DNA of 7,435 nucleotides from Candidatus Zixiibacteriota bacterium (GTDB taxonomy: Bacteria > Zixibacteria > MSB-5A5 > GN15 > JACZUZ01): the NCBI GenBank assembly GCA_022572905.1, contig JACZUZ010000087.1, positions 1-7,435 of the forward strand, given 5' to 3'. Positions within the stretch are counted from its first letter, which is position 1, and each line of letters opens with the position of its first letter. Of this stretch, positions 1 through 5,638 are shown piece after piece. A program made the position numbers and the translations under genes. The notes beneath the pieces are model-generated. The model had not been told where the DNA came from. It ran no database searches and saw nothing but the letters and a program-made list of their open reading frames with translations.

Positions 1-519
1 GTCATCTTTATCAATCAGATTCGCATGAAAATCGGGGTAATGTTTGGCAATCCCGAAACCACAACGGGTGGCAACGCGCTCAAATTCTATACGACCTGCC
101 GCTTGGACATTCGCCGGATAGCGACAATCAAAGACAACGGCGAAATGATTGGCTCGCGCACCAGAGTGCGAGTGGTCAAAAACAAAGTCGCCCCGCCGTT
201 CCGCGAGGCTGAGTTCGATATTATCTATGGCAAGGGCATTTCGCGTGTGGGCGAGCTGATCGATCTGGCCGCCACGCACGGAGTAATCGATAAATCGGGA
301 GCATGGTTCAGCTACGGCGCCGACCGTCTCGGACAGGGCCGCGAAAACGCACGCAAGTTCCTTGAGGAAAATCCTGAGCTCCAGAAGGAAATCGAGCAAC
401 TGGTTAAACAGAAAATGGGTTTCGGCGGTGATGGTACGACTAACAACACGACTAACAACACAGAGGATAAGAAAGCGCCGAATCCGAGAGTTGATATAGA
501 AGAGCTGGTCAAGGGCTAG
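1..519 (+). CDS. recA: Recombinase RecA, C-terminal part (5' end outside window)
   Basis: RecA forms ATP-dependent filaments on single-stranded DNA, carries out strand exchange and stimulates LexA self-cleavage in the SOS response. The reading frame is open from base 1, giving about 172 residues that start inside the core domain with [20 protein letters not shown]. This is the strand and DNA-binding loop L2 region and is nearly identical to E. coli RecA from about residue 190. It is followed by the [11 protein letters not shown] end of loop L2, the LDIRR segment, the RVKVVKNK-like segment ([13 protein letters not shown]) and the C-terminal lobe ([18 protein letters not shown]). The Walker motifs lie upstream of the window. 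The tail after KMGFGG is low-complexity: two TTNN units, then [18 protein letters not shown], and it is less acidic than the E. coli tail. The stop is TAG at 517-519. The ATG at 25 is an internal methionine, not the start. recX follows after a 214-base gap. Identification is certain. Confidence 0.97.
   Translation, partial: VIFINQIRMKIGVMFGNPETTTGGNALKFYTTCRLDIRRIATIKDNGEMIGSRTRVRVVKNKVAPPFREAEFDIIYGKGISRVGELIDLAATHGVIDKSGAWFSYGADRLGQGRENARKFLEENPELQKEIEQLVKQKMGFGGDGTTNNTTNNTEDKKAPNPRVDIEELVKG
436..461 (+). repeat. In-frame 12-base tandem duplication in the recA tail
   Basis: The unit ACGACTAACAAC occurs twice in perfect tandem (436-447 and 448-459), followed by two more matching bases. It is in frame and encodes TTNN-TTNN in the disordered C-terminal tail of RecA. 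A change in copy number would alter tail length by four residues per unit without breaking the frame. Confidence 0.9.
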
Positions 520-539
520 CGGGACTGTTGATAAACCCC

Positions 540-591
540 GTAGGTCGGGTTCCGTAGGCCCTGTTTTAGCAGGGGGAAGAAACCCGACTAC
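540..591. repeat. REP-like palindromic element (nested hairpin)
   Basis: The outer arms GTAGGTCGGGTT (540-551) and AACCCGACTAC (581-591) are complementary apart from one bulged G at 543/544. Inside them CCCTG (559-563) pairs with CAGGG (570-574) around the loop TTTTAG, and TTCC (550-553) can alternatively pair with GGAA (575-578). No T-run follows the right arm, so this is not a classic intrinsic terminator, although it would fold in RNA and might protect the recA 3' end. The arm sequence and nested layout resemble dispersed REP/BIME-type repeats that RAYT transposases act on. That family link is from memory and inference, since only one copy is in the window. Confidence 0.7.
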
Positions 592-606
592 TGTTGCAAG
601 TAGAGG

Positions 607-699
607 AATTGACAGGTTCCGTGCGCGGCAGATGTCCGACTCGGCTGAGCTCGCGGAAGTCACATCTGCCCGTCCAGGAATTTATTCGCGCCTGTAATT
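607..699. repeat. Second nested inverted-repeat structure in the recA-recX gap
   Basis: A perfect 9-base inverted repeat, GGCAGATGT (627-635) and ACATCTGCC (662-670), encloses an inner GACT (638-641)/AGTC (658-661) pair. Outside it, TTCC (617-620) can pair with GGAA (677-680). The outermost arms AATTGACAGG (607-616) and CCTGTAATT (691-699) match with a single bulged G. The pairing nests consistently from outside in, giving a branched or interrupted stem about 93 bases long. There is no T-tract, no tRNA-like cloverleaf and no open frame. It may be a second repeat family, a structured 5' leader of recX or an RNA element; the sequence does not decide between these. Confidence 0.5.
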
Positions 700-717
700 G
701 CCCACGTATCGTAACTT

Positions 718-723
718 TATATG
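718..723 (+). promoter_or_regulatory. Possible -10 element just upstream of recX
   Basis: TATATG lies ten bases before the recX ATG at 734, in an AT-rich patch. The nearest -35-like hexamer, TTGCCC at 698-703, is only 14 bases away, shorter than the optimum. There is no Shine-Dalgarno sequence in front of recX, so a promoter here would give an almost leaderless transcript. No LexA-box-like palindrome is visible in this gap. Confidence 0.2.
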
Positions 724-733
724 ATCGCAACTT

Positions 734-1375
734 ATGCCGCTAGTAATCAAATCTACCAAGACCCGGCGCAGTTTGATTCTCGATCTGGAGGGTGGCTCAA
801 TTTTTGAGTTTCCCCTGACAGTCACCCGCCTGCGGTCCTTTTACGAGGGCGATGAAATTGACCTGGCCGAGCTTGAATCTCTAAAAAGTAAGGCGCTGGA
901 AATCCAGGCCGACGATCTGCTAGCCCGTAAAATCGGACTCAAACCGCGCACGCTGGGTGAATCACGCAAAATCCTCAAAGAATATGGTTACTCCGAGGAA
1001 GTGACGGTTCGAATCGTCGAGCGTTTCGTGGAGCGGCGGATTCTCGATGATTACCGTCTCGGGTCTGATCTTGTTAAATCAATCTTGAAAGAGCGCCCAG
1101 CCGGGCGGATGTATTTGCTTTCCGCGCTGCTCAGGCGGATGATTTCACGCGAGATGGCCGAGGAGATTCTCGAAGAAATCATGAGCGATGTCGACGAGAC
1201 CGAAATGGCTATCCGGCTTCTCAAGAAGCGCTGGTCGAGCCTGAAAACCTTTGATCTTGAAACGGCGCGCCACAAGGGGTATAATCATCTGGCGCGCAGG
1301 TCGTTGAGCTACGAGGCCAGTAAGGCCGCCTTTGAACGACTAGCGGCGGAAGAGCCAAACTTCCACTCCGGATAA
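734..1375 (+). CDS. recX: Regulatory protein RecX
   Basis: RecX binds along RecA filaments and limits their growth, so it tempers recombination and SOS induction in the cytoplasm. The 213-residue product has the expected N-terminal extension (about residues 1-60, beta-rich then charged), followed by tandem three-helix repeats. The second repeat carries the family hallmark: ERRILDDYRLGSDLVKSIL (DDYR at about 105-108), then RPAGRMYLLSALLRRMISREMAEEILEE, the counterpart of the canonical KGxxxLxxELxxKGI segment. A third repeat (EMAIRLLKKRW...ARRSLSYEASKAAFERL) ends the protein. E. coli RecX has 166 residues, but longer versions are common. The ATG at 734 is chosen because the N-terminal RRSLILDLEGG strand follows directly; no Shine-Dalgarno is visible. 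Its place after recA and before alaS is the classic order. The canonical glycine-leucine signature is weakened (GRMYLL), so sequence divergence is moderate. Confidence 0.92.
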   Translation: MPLVIKSTKTRRSLILDLEGGSIFEFPLTVTRLRSFYEGDEIDLAELESLKSKALEIQADDLLARKIGLKPRTLGESRKILKEYGYSEEVTVRIVERFVERRILDDYRLGSDLVKSILKERPAGRMYLLSALLRRMISREMAEEILEEIMSDVDETEMAIRLLKKRWSSLKTFDLETARHKGYNHLARRSLSYEASKAAFERLAAEEPNFHSG

Positions 1376-1450
1376 AAGATTACTGATCTTGAGCGGCGGG
1401 TTGGCGGAAATGACAGCCTCCGGGAAAACCTTCCTGTCGCGCAGAAATCA

Positions 1451-4123
1451 GTGAAAACCAAGACAAACCCGCAACCTTCCAAATCAAATTCAACCACCGC
1501 TGACATCCGTCAGTCGTTTCTCGATTTTTTCACAGAGCGAGAACATAAACTTGTCGCGTCTTCACCGGTGATTCCATTCGATGATCCCACGCTGCTTTTC
1601 ACCAATGCGGGGATGAATCAGTTCAAGAAAGTTTTCACCGGCGAGGAAAAACCGCAGGCGCCGCGCGCGGTTTCAGTTCAGAAATGTATTCGCGCAGGCG
1701 GCAAGCACAATGATCTCGAAAATGTCGGCTTTACCACGCGACATCATACTTTTTTTGAGATGCTCGGAAATTTTTCATTCGGAGATTATTTCAAAGAGGA
1801 GGCGATCAGCTATGCCTGGGAACTTTTGACAAAAGTCTATGAGCTTGATCAGTCGCGGTTATACGCCACCGTTTACAGCGACGATGACGAGGCTTTTGAA
1901 CTCTGGGAGAAAATTGCGCCGGAATTAAAGGACGGCAGAATACTGCGCTTCGGAAAGGAAGATAATTATTGGTCGATGGGCGAAGTTGGTCCATGCGGGC
2001 CTTGCAGTGAAATTCATTATGATCGCGGCGAGCGATTCGGAAAACTTTCGGATGGCGCAGGCATTAACAAACCGGGCGAACGCTTCGTTGAAATCTGGAA
2101 TCTCGTGTTCATGCAATACAATCAGCGCGAAGGCGCGGATAAACTCGAACCACTTCCGAAACCGTCGGTCGATACAGGCGCGGGACTGGAGCGCATTGCA
2201 TGCGTCATGCAGGATTGCGATTCGAACTATGATATTGATCTTTTCCAGAATATAATTCGCGAAATCGAGAACGAAACAGGAATAAAATACAGCTCTGGAG
2301 ACAAGGGAGCTTCGCATCGAGTGCTCGCCGATCATGTGCGGGCGCTAACTTTTGCGATTGCGGACGGCGCCGGTATTTCCAATGAAGGCCAGGGATATGT
2401 CTTGCGGCGTATTCTGCGCCGGGCGTCGCGGCATGCGCGCTTGCTGGGATGCGAAGATGCGCTTATAAGTAGACTTGTTCCGGCTTTAGTTGCCGAAATG
2501 GAGAATGTCTATCCTGAGATAAAAGAAAAGCGCGCGCACATTGTTAAAGTCATTCGCGCCGAGGAAGAGTCATTCGGCAGAACTCTGGACACAGGTTTGA
2601 GGCTTTTTGCCACTGAAGCGGCGGCCCTAAAAGATAAAGGTGAATCAATATTGCCGGGTGAAGTGGCTTTCAAATTATACGACACGCACGGTTTCCCTGT
2701 GGATATGACAGAAGTGATGGCACGCGAGAACAGTTTCTCAGTTGACATGGAAGGCTTTGAGCGCGAGATGGAAAAACAGCGCCAGCGCGCGCGATCATCG
2801 ACAAGCCTGACAACTTCTGGAATGATGAAACATTTGGATGACATGTTAAAGAGCGGCCTGAAATCAAAGACGCCGACTAAGTTCGATCGAGAGACATCCG
2901 AAAAGGTTGCAAAGGTAATTGATTGCAAGATAACCGAACCTGGATACGTCGCTATTGTTCTTAATCACACGCCGTTTTACGTGGAGGCGGGCGGGCAGGT
3001 AAGTGATACAGGATTCATCTATAATGATAGCTTCAAAGTTAATGTTACATCAATGCATAACTACGATGGTTACTATATCCACACTGGAAAATTGGACAAG
3101 GGTTCATATTCCGATGTAGTGGATAATACGTCAGTAACGGCTTCAATTAACCAATCCCGCCGCATAGATATTATGCGCAATCACACAGCGACACATCTAA
3201 TGCACGCCGCATTGCGTAAAATCCTCGGGGAACATGTCAAGCAATCCGGTTCGCTGGTTAGCGATGAAAAATTACGCTTTGATTTTTCGCATTTCGAAGC
3301 GCTGACCAATGAACAGCTCATGGCCGTCGAAAAACTTGTCAACGACAAAATTTTGGAAAGCATTGAAGTTGCGATAGTAGAAATGCAAATTGAAGAGGCG
3401 CAAAAAACAGGGGCGATGGCCCTGTTTGGAGAAAAATACGGTGATCTGGTTCGCGTGGTGTCAATAGGCGATTTCTCAAAAGAACTTTGCGGTGGAACGC
3501 ATGTTTCCAATACATCATCAATTGGTCCATTTATGATTACTATGGAAGGTGGTATAGCCTCCGGTGTCAGAAGGATTGAAGCGCTCACTGGCAGACGTGC
3601 GACAGAAAGAGCGCTGAGATCGAGTTCAATAGCGAAAACTATTTCGAACGCGCTGAAATTACCAGAGGAAGAAATAGTTGACGGTGTTTCGCGTTTGCAA
3701 AAGGATAACGCCAAACTTCAGAAAGAAATCAAGAAGATCAAATCTGAACGCTTCGCAGGAGGGGCATCGGCGGTAGGTGACGAAATCGATGTTGGGGAGT
3801 TCAAACTTATCTCTCACGATTTCAGTGAAGTTGAGATGGAGGCGCTTACAGGCTGGATGGACGCACAAAAATCCCGCGGCGAAAAAGTAATTGCGGCTGG
3901 GTTGGGTCTGGTTGATTCCAGAAGGGTTTTTGTGCTGGGTGTTTCGTCTGCGGCAATGTCCAAAGGCGCACATGCGGGCAAAATAGCTAAAGACTTTTTT
4001 GAACAAGCCGGTGGCCGCGGTGGCGGAAGAGATAATTTCGCCCAGGGCGTTGCGCCAGCTGATGTTGAGTCAGCGATACTGTTTTCAACATTGAGAAAGA
4101 TTGTTGAAGAAATTAGCGCTTAA
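1451..4123 (+). CDS. alaS: Alanine--tRNA ligase (alanyl-tRNA synthetase)
   Basis: This enzyme attaches alanine to tRNA-Ala and hydrolyses mischarged Ser- or Gly-tRNA-Ala. At 890 residues it is close to the usual 875. The class II catalytic core opens at IRQSFLDFF (about 20-28). Motif 2 is RHHTFFEMLGNFSFGDYFK (97-115) and motif 3 contains VDTGAGLERI (240-249). The editing domain has FYVEAGGQVSDTG, the metal-ligand pair H578/H582 (HTATH) and C680/H684 (CGGTH), all intact. A charged helical segment around 738-768 leads to the C-Ala domain, which ends in the glycine-rich GGRGGGRDNFAQG (855-866). The start is GTG: it is the first usable initiator after the in-frame recX stop TAA, and no in-frame ATG occurs before the catalytic core. 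This gives about 17 non-conserved N-terminal residues rich in Lys, Asn, Ser and Thr. No convincing Shine-Dalgarno precedes it. A 75-base gap separates it from recX, so cotranscription is plausible. Confidence 0.97.
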   Translation: MKTKTNPQPSKSNSTTADIRQSFLDFFTEREHKLVASSPVIPFDDPTLLFTNAGMNQFKKVFTGEEKPQAPRAVSVQKCIRAGGKHNDLENVGFTTRHHTFFEMLGNFSFGDYFKEEAISYAWELLTKVYELDQSRLYATVYSDDDEAFELWEKIAPELKDGRILRFGKEDNYWSMGEVGPCGPCSEIHYDRGERFGKLSDGAGINKPGERFVEIWNLVFMQYNQREGADKLEPLPKPSVDTGAGLERIACVMQDCDSNYDIDLFQNIIREIENETGIKYSSGDKGASHRVLADHVRALTFAIADGAGISNEGQGYVLRRILRRASRHARLLGCEDALISRLVPALVAEMENVYPEIKEKRAHIVKVIRAEEESFGRTLDTGLRLFATEAAALKDKGESILPGEVAFKLYDTHGFPVDMTEVMARENSFSVDMEGFEREMEKQRQRARSSTSLTTSGMMKHLDDMLKSGLKSKTPTKFDRETSEKVAKVIDCKITEPGYVAIVLNHTPFYVEAGGQVSDTGFIYNDSFKVNVTSMHNYDGYYIHTGKLDKGSYSDVVDNTSVTASINQSRRIDIMRNHTATHLMHAALRKILGEHVKQSGSLVSDEKLRFDFSHFEALTNEQLMAVEKLVNDKILESIEVAIVEMQIEEAQKTGAMALFGEKYGDLVRVVSIGDFSKELCGGTHVSNTSSIGPFMITMEGGIASGVRRIEALTGRRATERALRSSSIAKTISNALKLPEEEIVDGVSRLQKDNAKLQKEIKKIKSERFAGGASAVGDEIDVGEFKLISHDFSEVEMEALTGWMDAQKSRGEKVIAAGLGLVDSRRVFVLGVSSAAMSKGAHAGKIAKDFFEQAGGRGGGRDNFAQGVAPADVESAILFSTLRKIVEEISA

Positions 4124-4142
4124 ATTTAAGATTTGAATTCGA

Positions 4143-4148
4143 TATACT
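4143..4148 (+). promoter_or_regulatory. Possible -10 element for a near-leaderless GGGPS transcript
   Basis: TATACT (5 of 6 matches to TATAAT) lies nine bases before the ATG at 4158, within the 34-base alaS-GGGPS gap. There is no Shine-Dalgarno between it and the start codon. No good -35 hexamer sits 16-18 bases upstream. A promoter here would start transcription almost at the ATG. Confidence 0.25.
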
Positions 4149-4157
4149 ATTTAGTCT

Positions 4158-4928
4158 ATGCCAGAACGTGAAATATATCAAAAGCTCTTGAGCGCATGCG
4201 ACGAGAGGCGCGGTGGGTTCTTGCTCTTGATTGATCCGGATCGTTCTTGTCCTCCTGAGCTTCTGGAACTAATTGAATCCGCGGAAGAGTCCGGTGTTGA
4301 CGCTATTTTAGTTGGCGCCTCGTTCATGTTCTCAGATAAATTCTCAGAATCTGTACGAGAAATAAAAAGCTTGACACCTTTGCCTGTGATTCTATTTCCC
4401 GGAGGCGCCGGACAAGTTACATCTCATGCCGACGCTATACTGTTTATGTCTCTTATATCCGGCCGCAATCCGCAGTACTTGATTGAAGAGCAGGTGCGCG
4501 CCGCGCCAATTGTTAAAGCATGCGGAATCGAACCGATTCCGACCGCATATATTTTAATCGAATCGGGTTCTTATACAACAGTTGAATATGTTTCCAATTC
4601 GCGCCACATTCCACGCTCTAAAAGCGATCTGGCTGTTGCGCATGTCCTGGCCGCAGAGATGATGGGCATGAAAATGGTTTATCTTGAGGCGGGTTCGGGC
4701 GCGCGATTATCTGTTCCGGACGAAATGGTAAAAGCTGTCAGCGCCAATATCGAAATTCCAGTTATTGTTGGAGGCGGGATTACGACGCCGGAAGATGCCG
4801 CAGAGAAAATTTCCGCAGGAGCCTCATTTGTGGTGGTTGGCACACGTCTTGAATCTCCTGGAAATAAAAATAGACTTTGCGAATTTACAGCCGCCTGCCA
4901 TCCCACTTTGGTCCCAATCTTCAAATAG
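4158..4928 (+). CDS. Geranylgeranylglyceryl phosphate synthase family protein (group II GGGPS/PcrB-like)
   Basis: The family joins sn-glycerol-1-phosphate to a polyprenyl diphosphate (C20 in archaea, C35 in PcrB of Bacillus), forming the first ether bond of archaeal-type lipids on a TIM-barrel scaffold at the membrane face. The 256 residues show the barrel strand LLLIDPDR (22-29, aspartates for Mg/diphosphate), FPGGAGQV (80-87), the SLISGRNPQYLI segment (98-109), IPTAYILIESGSYTTVEYVSNSRHIPR, YLEAGSGA (175-182), VIVGGGI (202-208) and VVVGTR (225-230). The last three are the phosphate-binding edge of the barrel. The long TTVEYVSN...IPR insertion and YLEAGSGA are typical of group II enzymes found in Euryarchaeota, Thaumarchaeota and some Bacteroidetes. 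I therefore favour group II over PcrB (group I). Chain length cannot be read from sequence alone. It lies 34 bases after alaS and 52 before gmhA. The start is the first ATG; no Shine-Dalgarno is seen. Family assignment is strong; the physiological product is inferred. Confidence 0.93.
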   Translation: MPEREIYQKLLSACDERRGGFLLLIDPDRSCPPELLELIESAEESGVDAILVGASFMFSDKFSESVREIKSLTPLPVILFPGGAGQVTSHADAILFMSLISGRNPQYLIEEQVRAAPIVKACGIEPIPTAYILIESGSYTTVEYVSNSRHIPRSKSDLAVAHVLAAEMMGMKMVYLEAGSGARLSVPDEMVKAVSANIEIPVIVGGGITTPEDAAEKISAGASFVVVGTRLESPGNKNRLCEFTAACHPTLVPIFK

Positions 4929-4964
4929 CAATAACTTGAAAGTCTAACAACAGCTTCAATCCAC

Positions 4965-4970
4965 AGGGAA
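4965..4970 (+). promoter_or_regulatory. Probable ribosome binding site of gmhA
   Basis: AGGGAA lies ten bases before the ATG at 4981. It is a modest Shine-Dalgarno match and the only purine-rich candidate in the 52-base gap after the GGGPS gene, so it supports the chosen start. Confidence 0.45.
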
Positions 4971-4980
4971 TAACAACAAA

Positions 4981-5577
4981 ATGAGTTTTTCACGCGAAGA
5001 GCGTATCAGACATATTCATGATTTGGCGAAAGAATGCGCAAAGTTGCGTCACGAGGTCGCCGAAATTCTTCACGGAGATATAATTGATCTCGCATCACAG
5101 ATGTCGGCAGTGATTGGGGCAGGCGCCAAAATTTTGGTATGTGGTAATGGTGGTAGCGCCGCGGATAGCTCCCATCTTGTTGGCGAATTGGTCGTGCGTT
5201 TGAGCGCCGAAAGAAGTCGTACAGCGCTCCCGGCTATTTCTCTTTCCGCCGATTCGACAGTCTTAACCGCTGTTGGAAATGATTTCGGATTTGAAAAAAT
5301 TTTTTCTCGCCAGGTTGAAGCCCTGGGACTAAAGGGCGATATGCTCCTGGCGCTATCAACATCGGGGAAGTCCGTAAATCTTTTGAGCGCCGTCGCAGCC
5401 GCCAAGAAAAAATCTATGCTCACGGCAGCGCTTCTTGGAGCTGATGGAGGAGATTTAGTCAATGCGGTCGAGAGATCAATTGTGATTCCCTCCGATTCGG
5501 TTCAAAGAATACAAGAAGAGCAAAAATTCATTATCCATCTTCTTGTCGAACTAGTTGAAAGTGATCTGTTTGGCTAA
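4981..5577 (+). CDS. gmhA: SIS-domain sugar isomerase, probable D-sedoheptulose-7-phosphate isomerase
   Basis: GmhA converts sedoheptulose 7-phosphate to D-glycero-D-manno-heptose 7-phosphate, the first step towards the ADP-heptose used in LPS core or other surface glycans. It acts in the cytoplasm, usually as a tetramer. The 198 residues contain the N-terminal helix pair, the SIS phosphate-binding loop CGNGGSAADSSH (54-65), the second phosphate loop LSTSGKSVN (125-133) and the C-terminal RIQEEQKFIIHLLVE helix. By motif alignment the metal ligands and acid/base residues of E. coli GmhA are all present: H65, E69, Q178 and H186 (H61, E65, Q172 and H180 in E. coli). The paralogue DiaA, a DnaA-binding SIS protein, is the main alternative, but the conserved Q/H pair in the last helix and the glycan gene next door favour GmhA. 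It is followed 61 bases later by the O-antigen ligase-like gene, and other heptose genes (hldE, gmhB) are not in the window. Confidence 0.88.
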   Translation: MSFSREERIRHIHDLAKECAKLRHEVAEILHGDIIDLASQMSAVIGAGAKILVCGNGGSAADSSHLVGELVVRLSAERSRTALPAISLSADSTVLTAVGNDFGFEKIFSRQVEALGLKGDMLLALSTSGKSVNLLSAVAAAKKKSMLTAALLGADGGDLVNAVERSIVIPSDSVQRIQEEQKFIIHLLVELVESDLFG

Positions 5578-5627
5578 ATTCCGTGGCTAATACACGTAAC
5601 TTAGATCTGCTTATAAGATCAAGAGAC

Positions 5628-5632
5628 GGAAG
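5628..5632 (+). promoter_or_regulatory. Ribosome binding site of the O-antigen ligase-like gene
   Basis: GGAAG sits six bases before the ATG at 5639, which is good spacing. It decides this start over later methionines. An AT-rich patch TTATAA (5611-5616) just upstream could be a -10, but no matching -35 is seen. Confidence 0.5.
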
Positions 5633-5638
5633 TCCTAT

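Noticed and set aside
627..670. tRNA-like or terminator reading of the GGCAGATGT/ACATCTGCC hairpin
   Set aside because: The paired arms are nine bases, not a seven-base acceptor; there are no D or T arms and no CCA context. No T-run follows, so it is not a standard terminator.
520..733. LexA/SOS box upstream of recX
   Set aside because: No GAAC-N4-GTTC or CTGT-N8-ACAG type palindrome was found by eye in the gap.
1410..1454. Short frame of 14 codons from ATG 1410 to TGA overlapping the alaS GTG
   Set aside because: Too short, with only a weak purine-rich site in front and no recognisable leader-peptide features such as alanine codon runs. Kept only as a note on possible coupling.
1925..2335. 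Long antisense frame within alaS (136 codons), with others at 2509-2928 and 3181-3714
   Set aside because: They lie opposite the strongly conserved alaS frame, have cysteine- and serine-rich translations without domain features, and are typical shadow frames.
5070..5462. Antisense frame of 130 codons within gmhA
   Set aside because: It mirrors the conserved SIS-domain coding sequence and has no family features.
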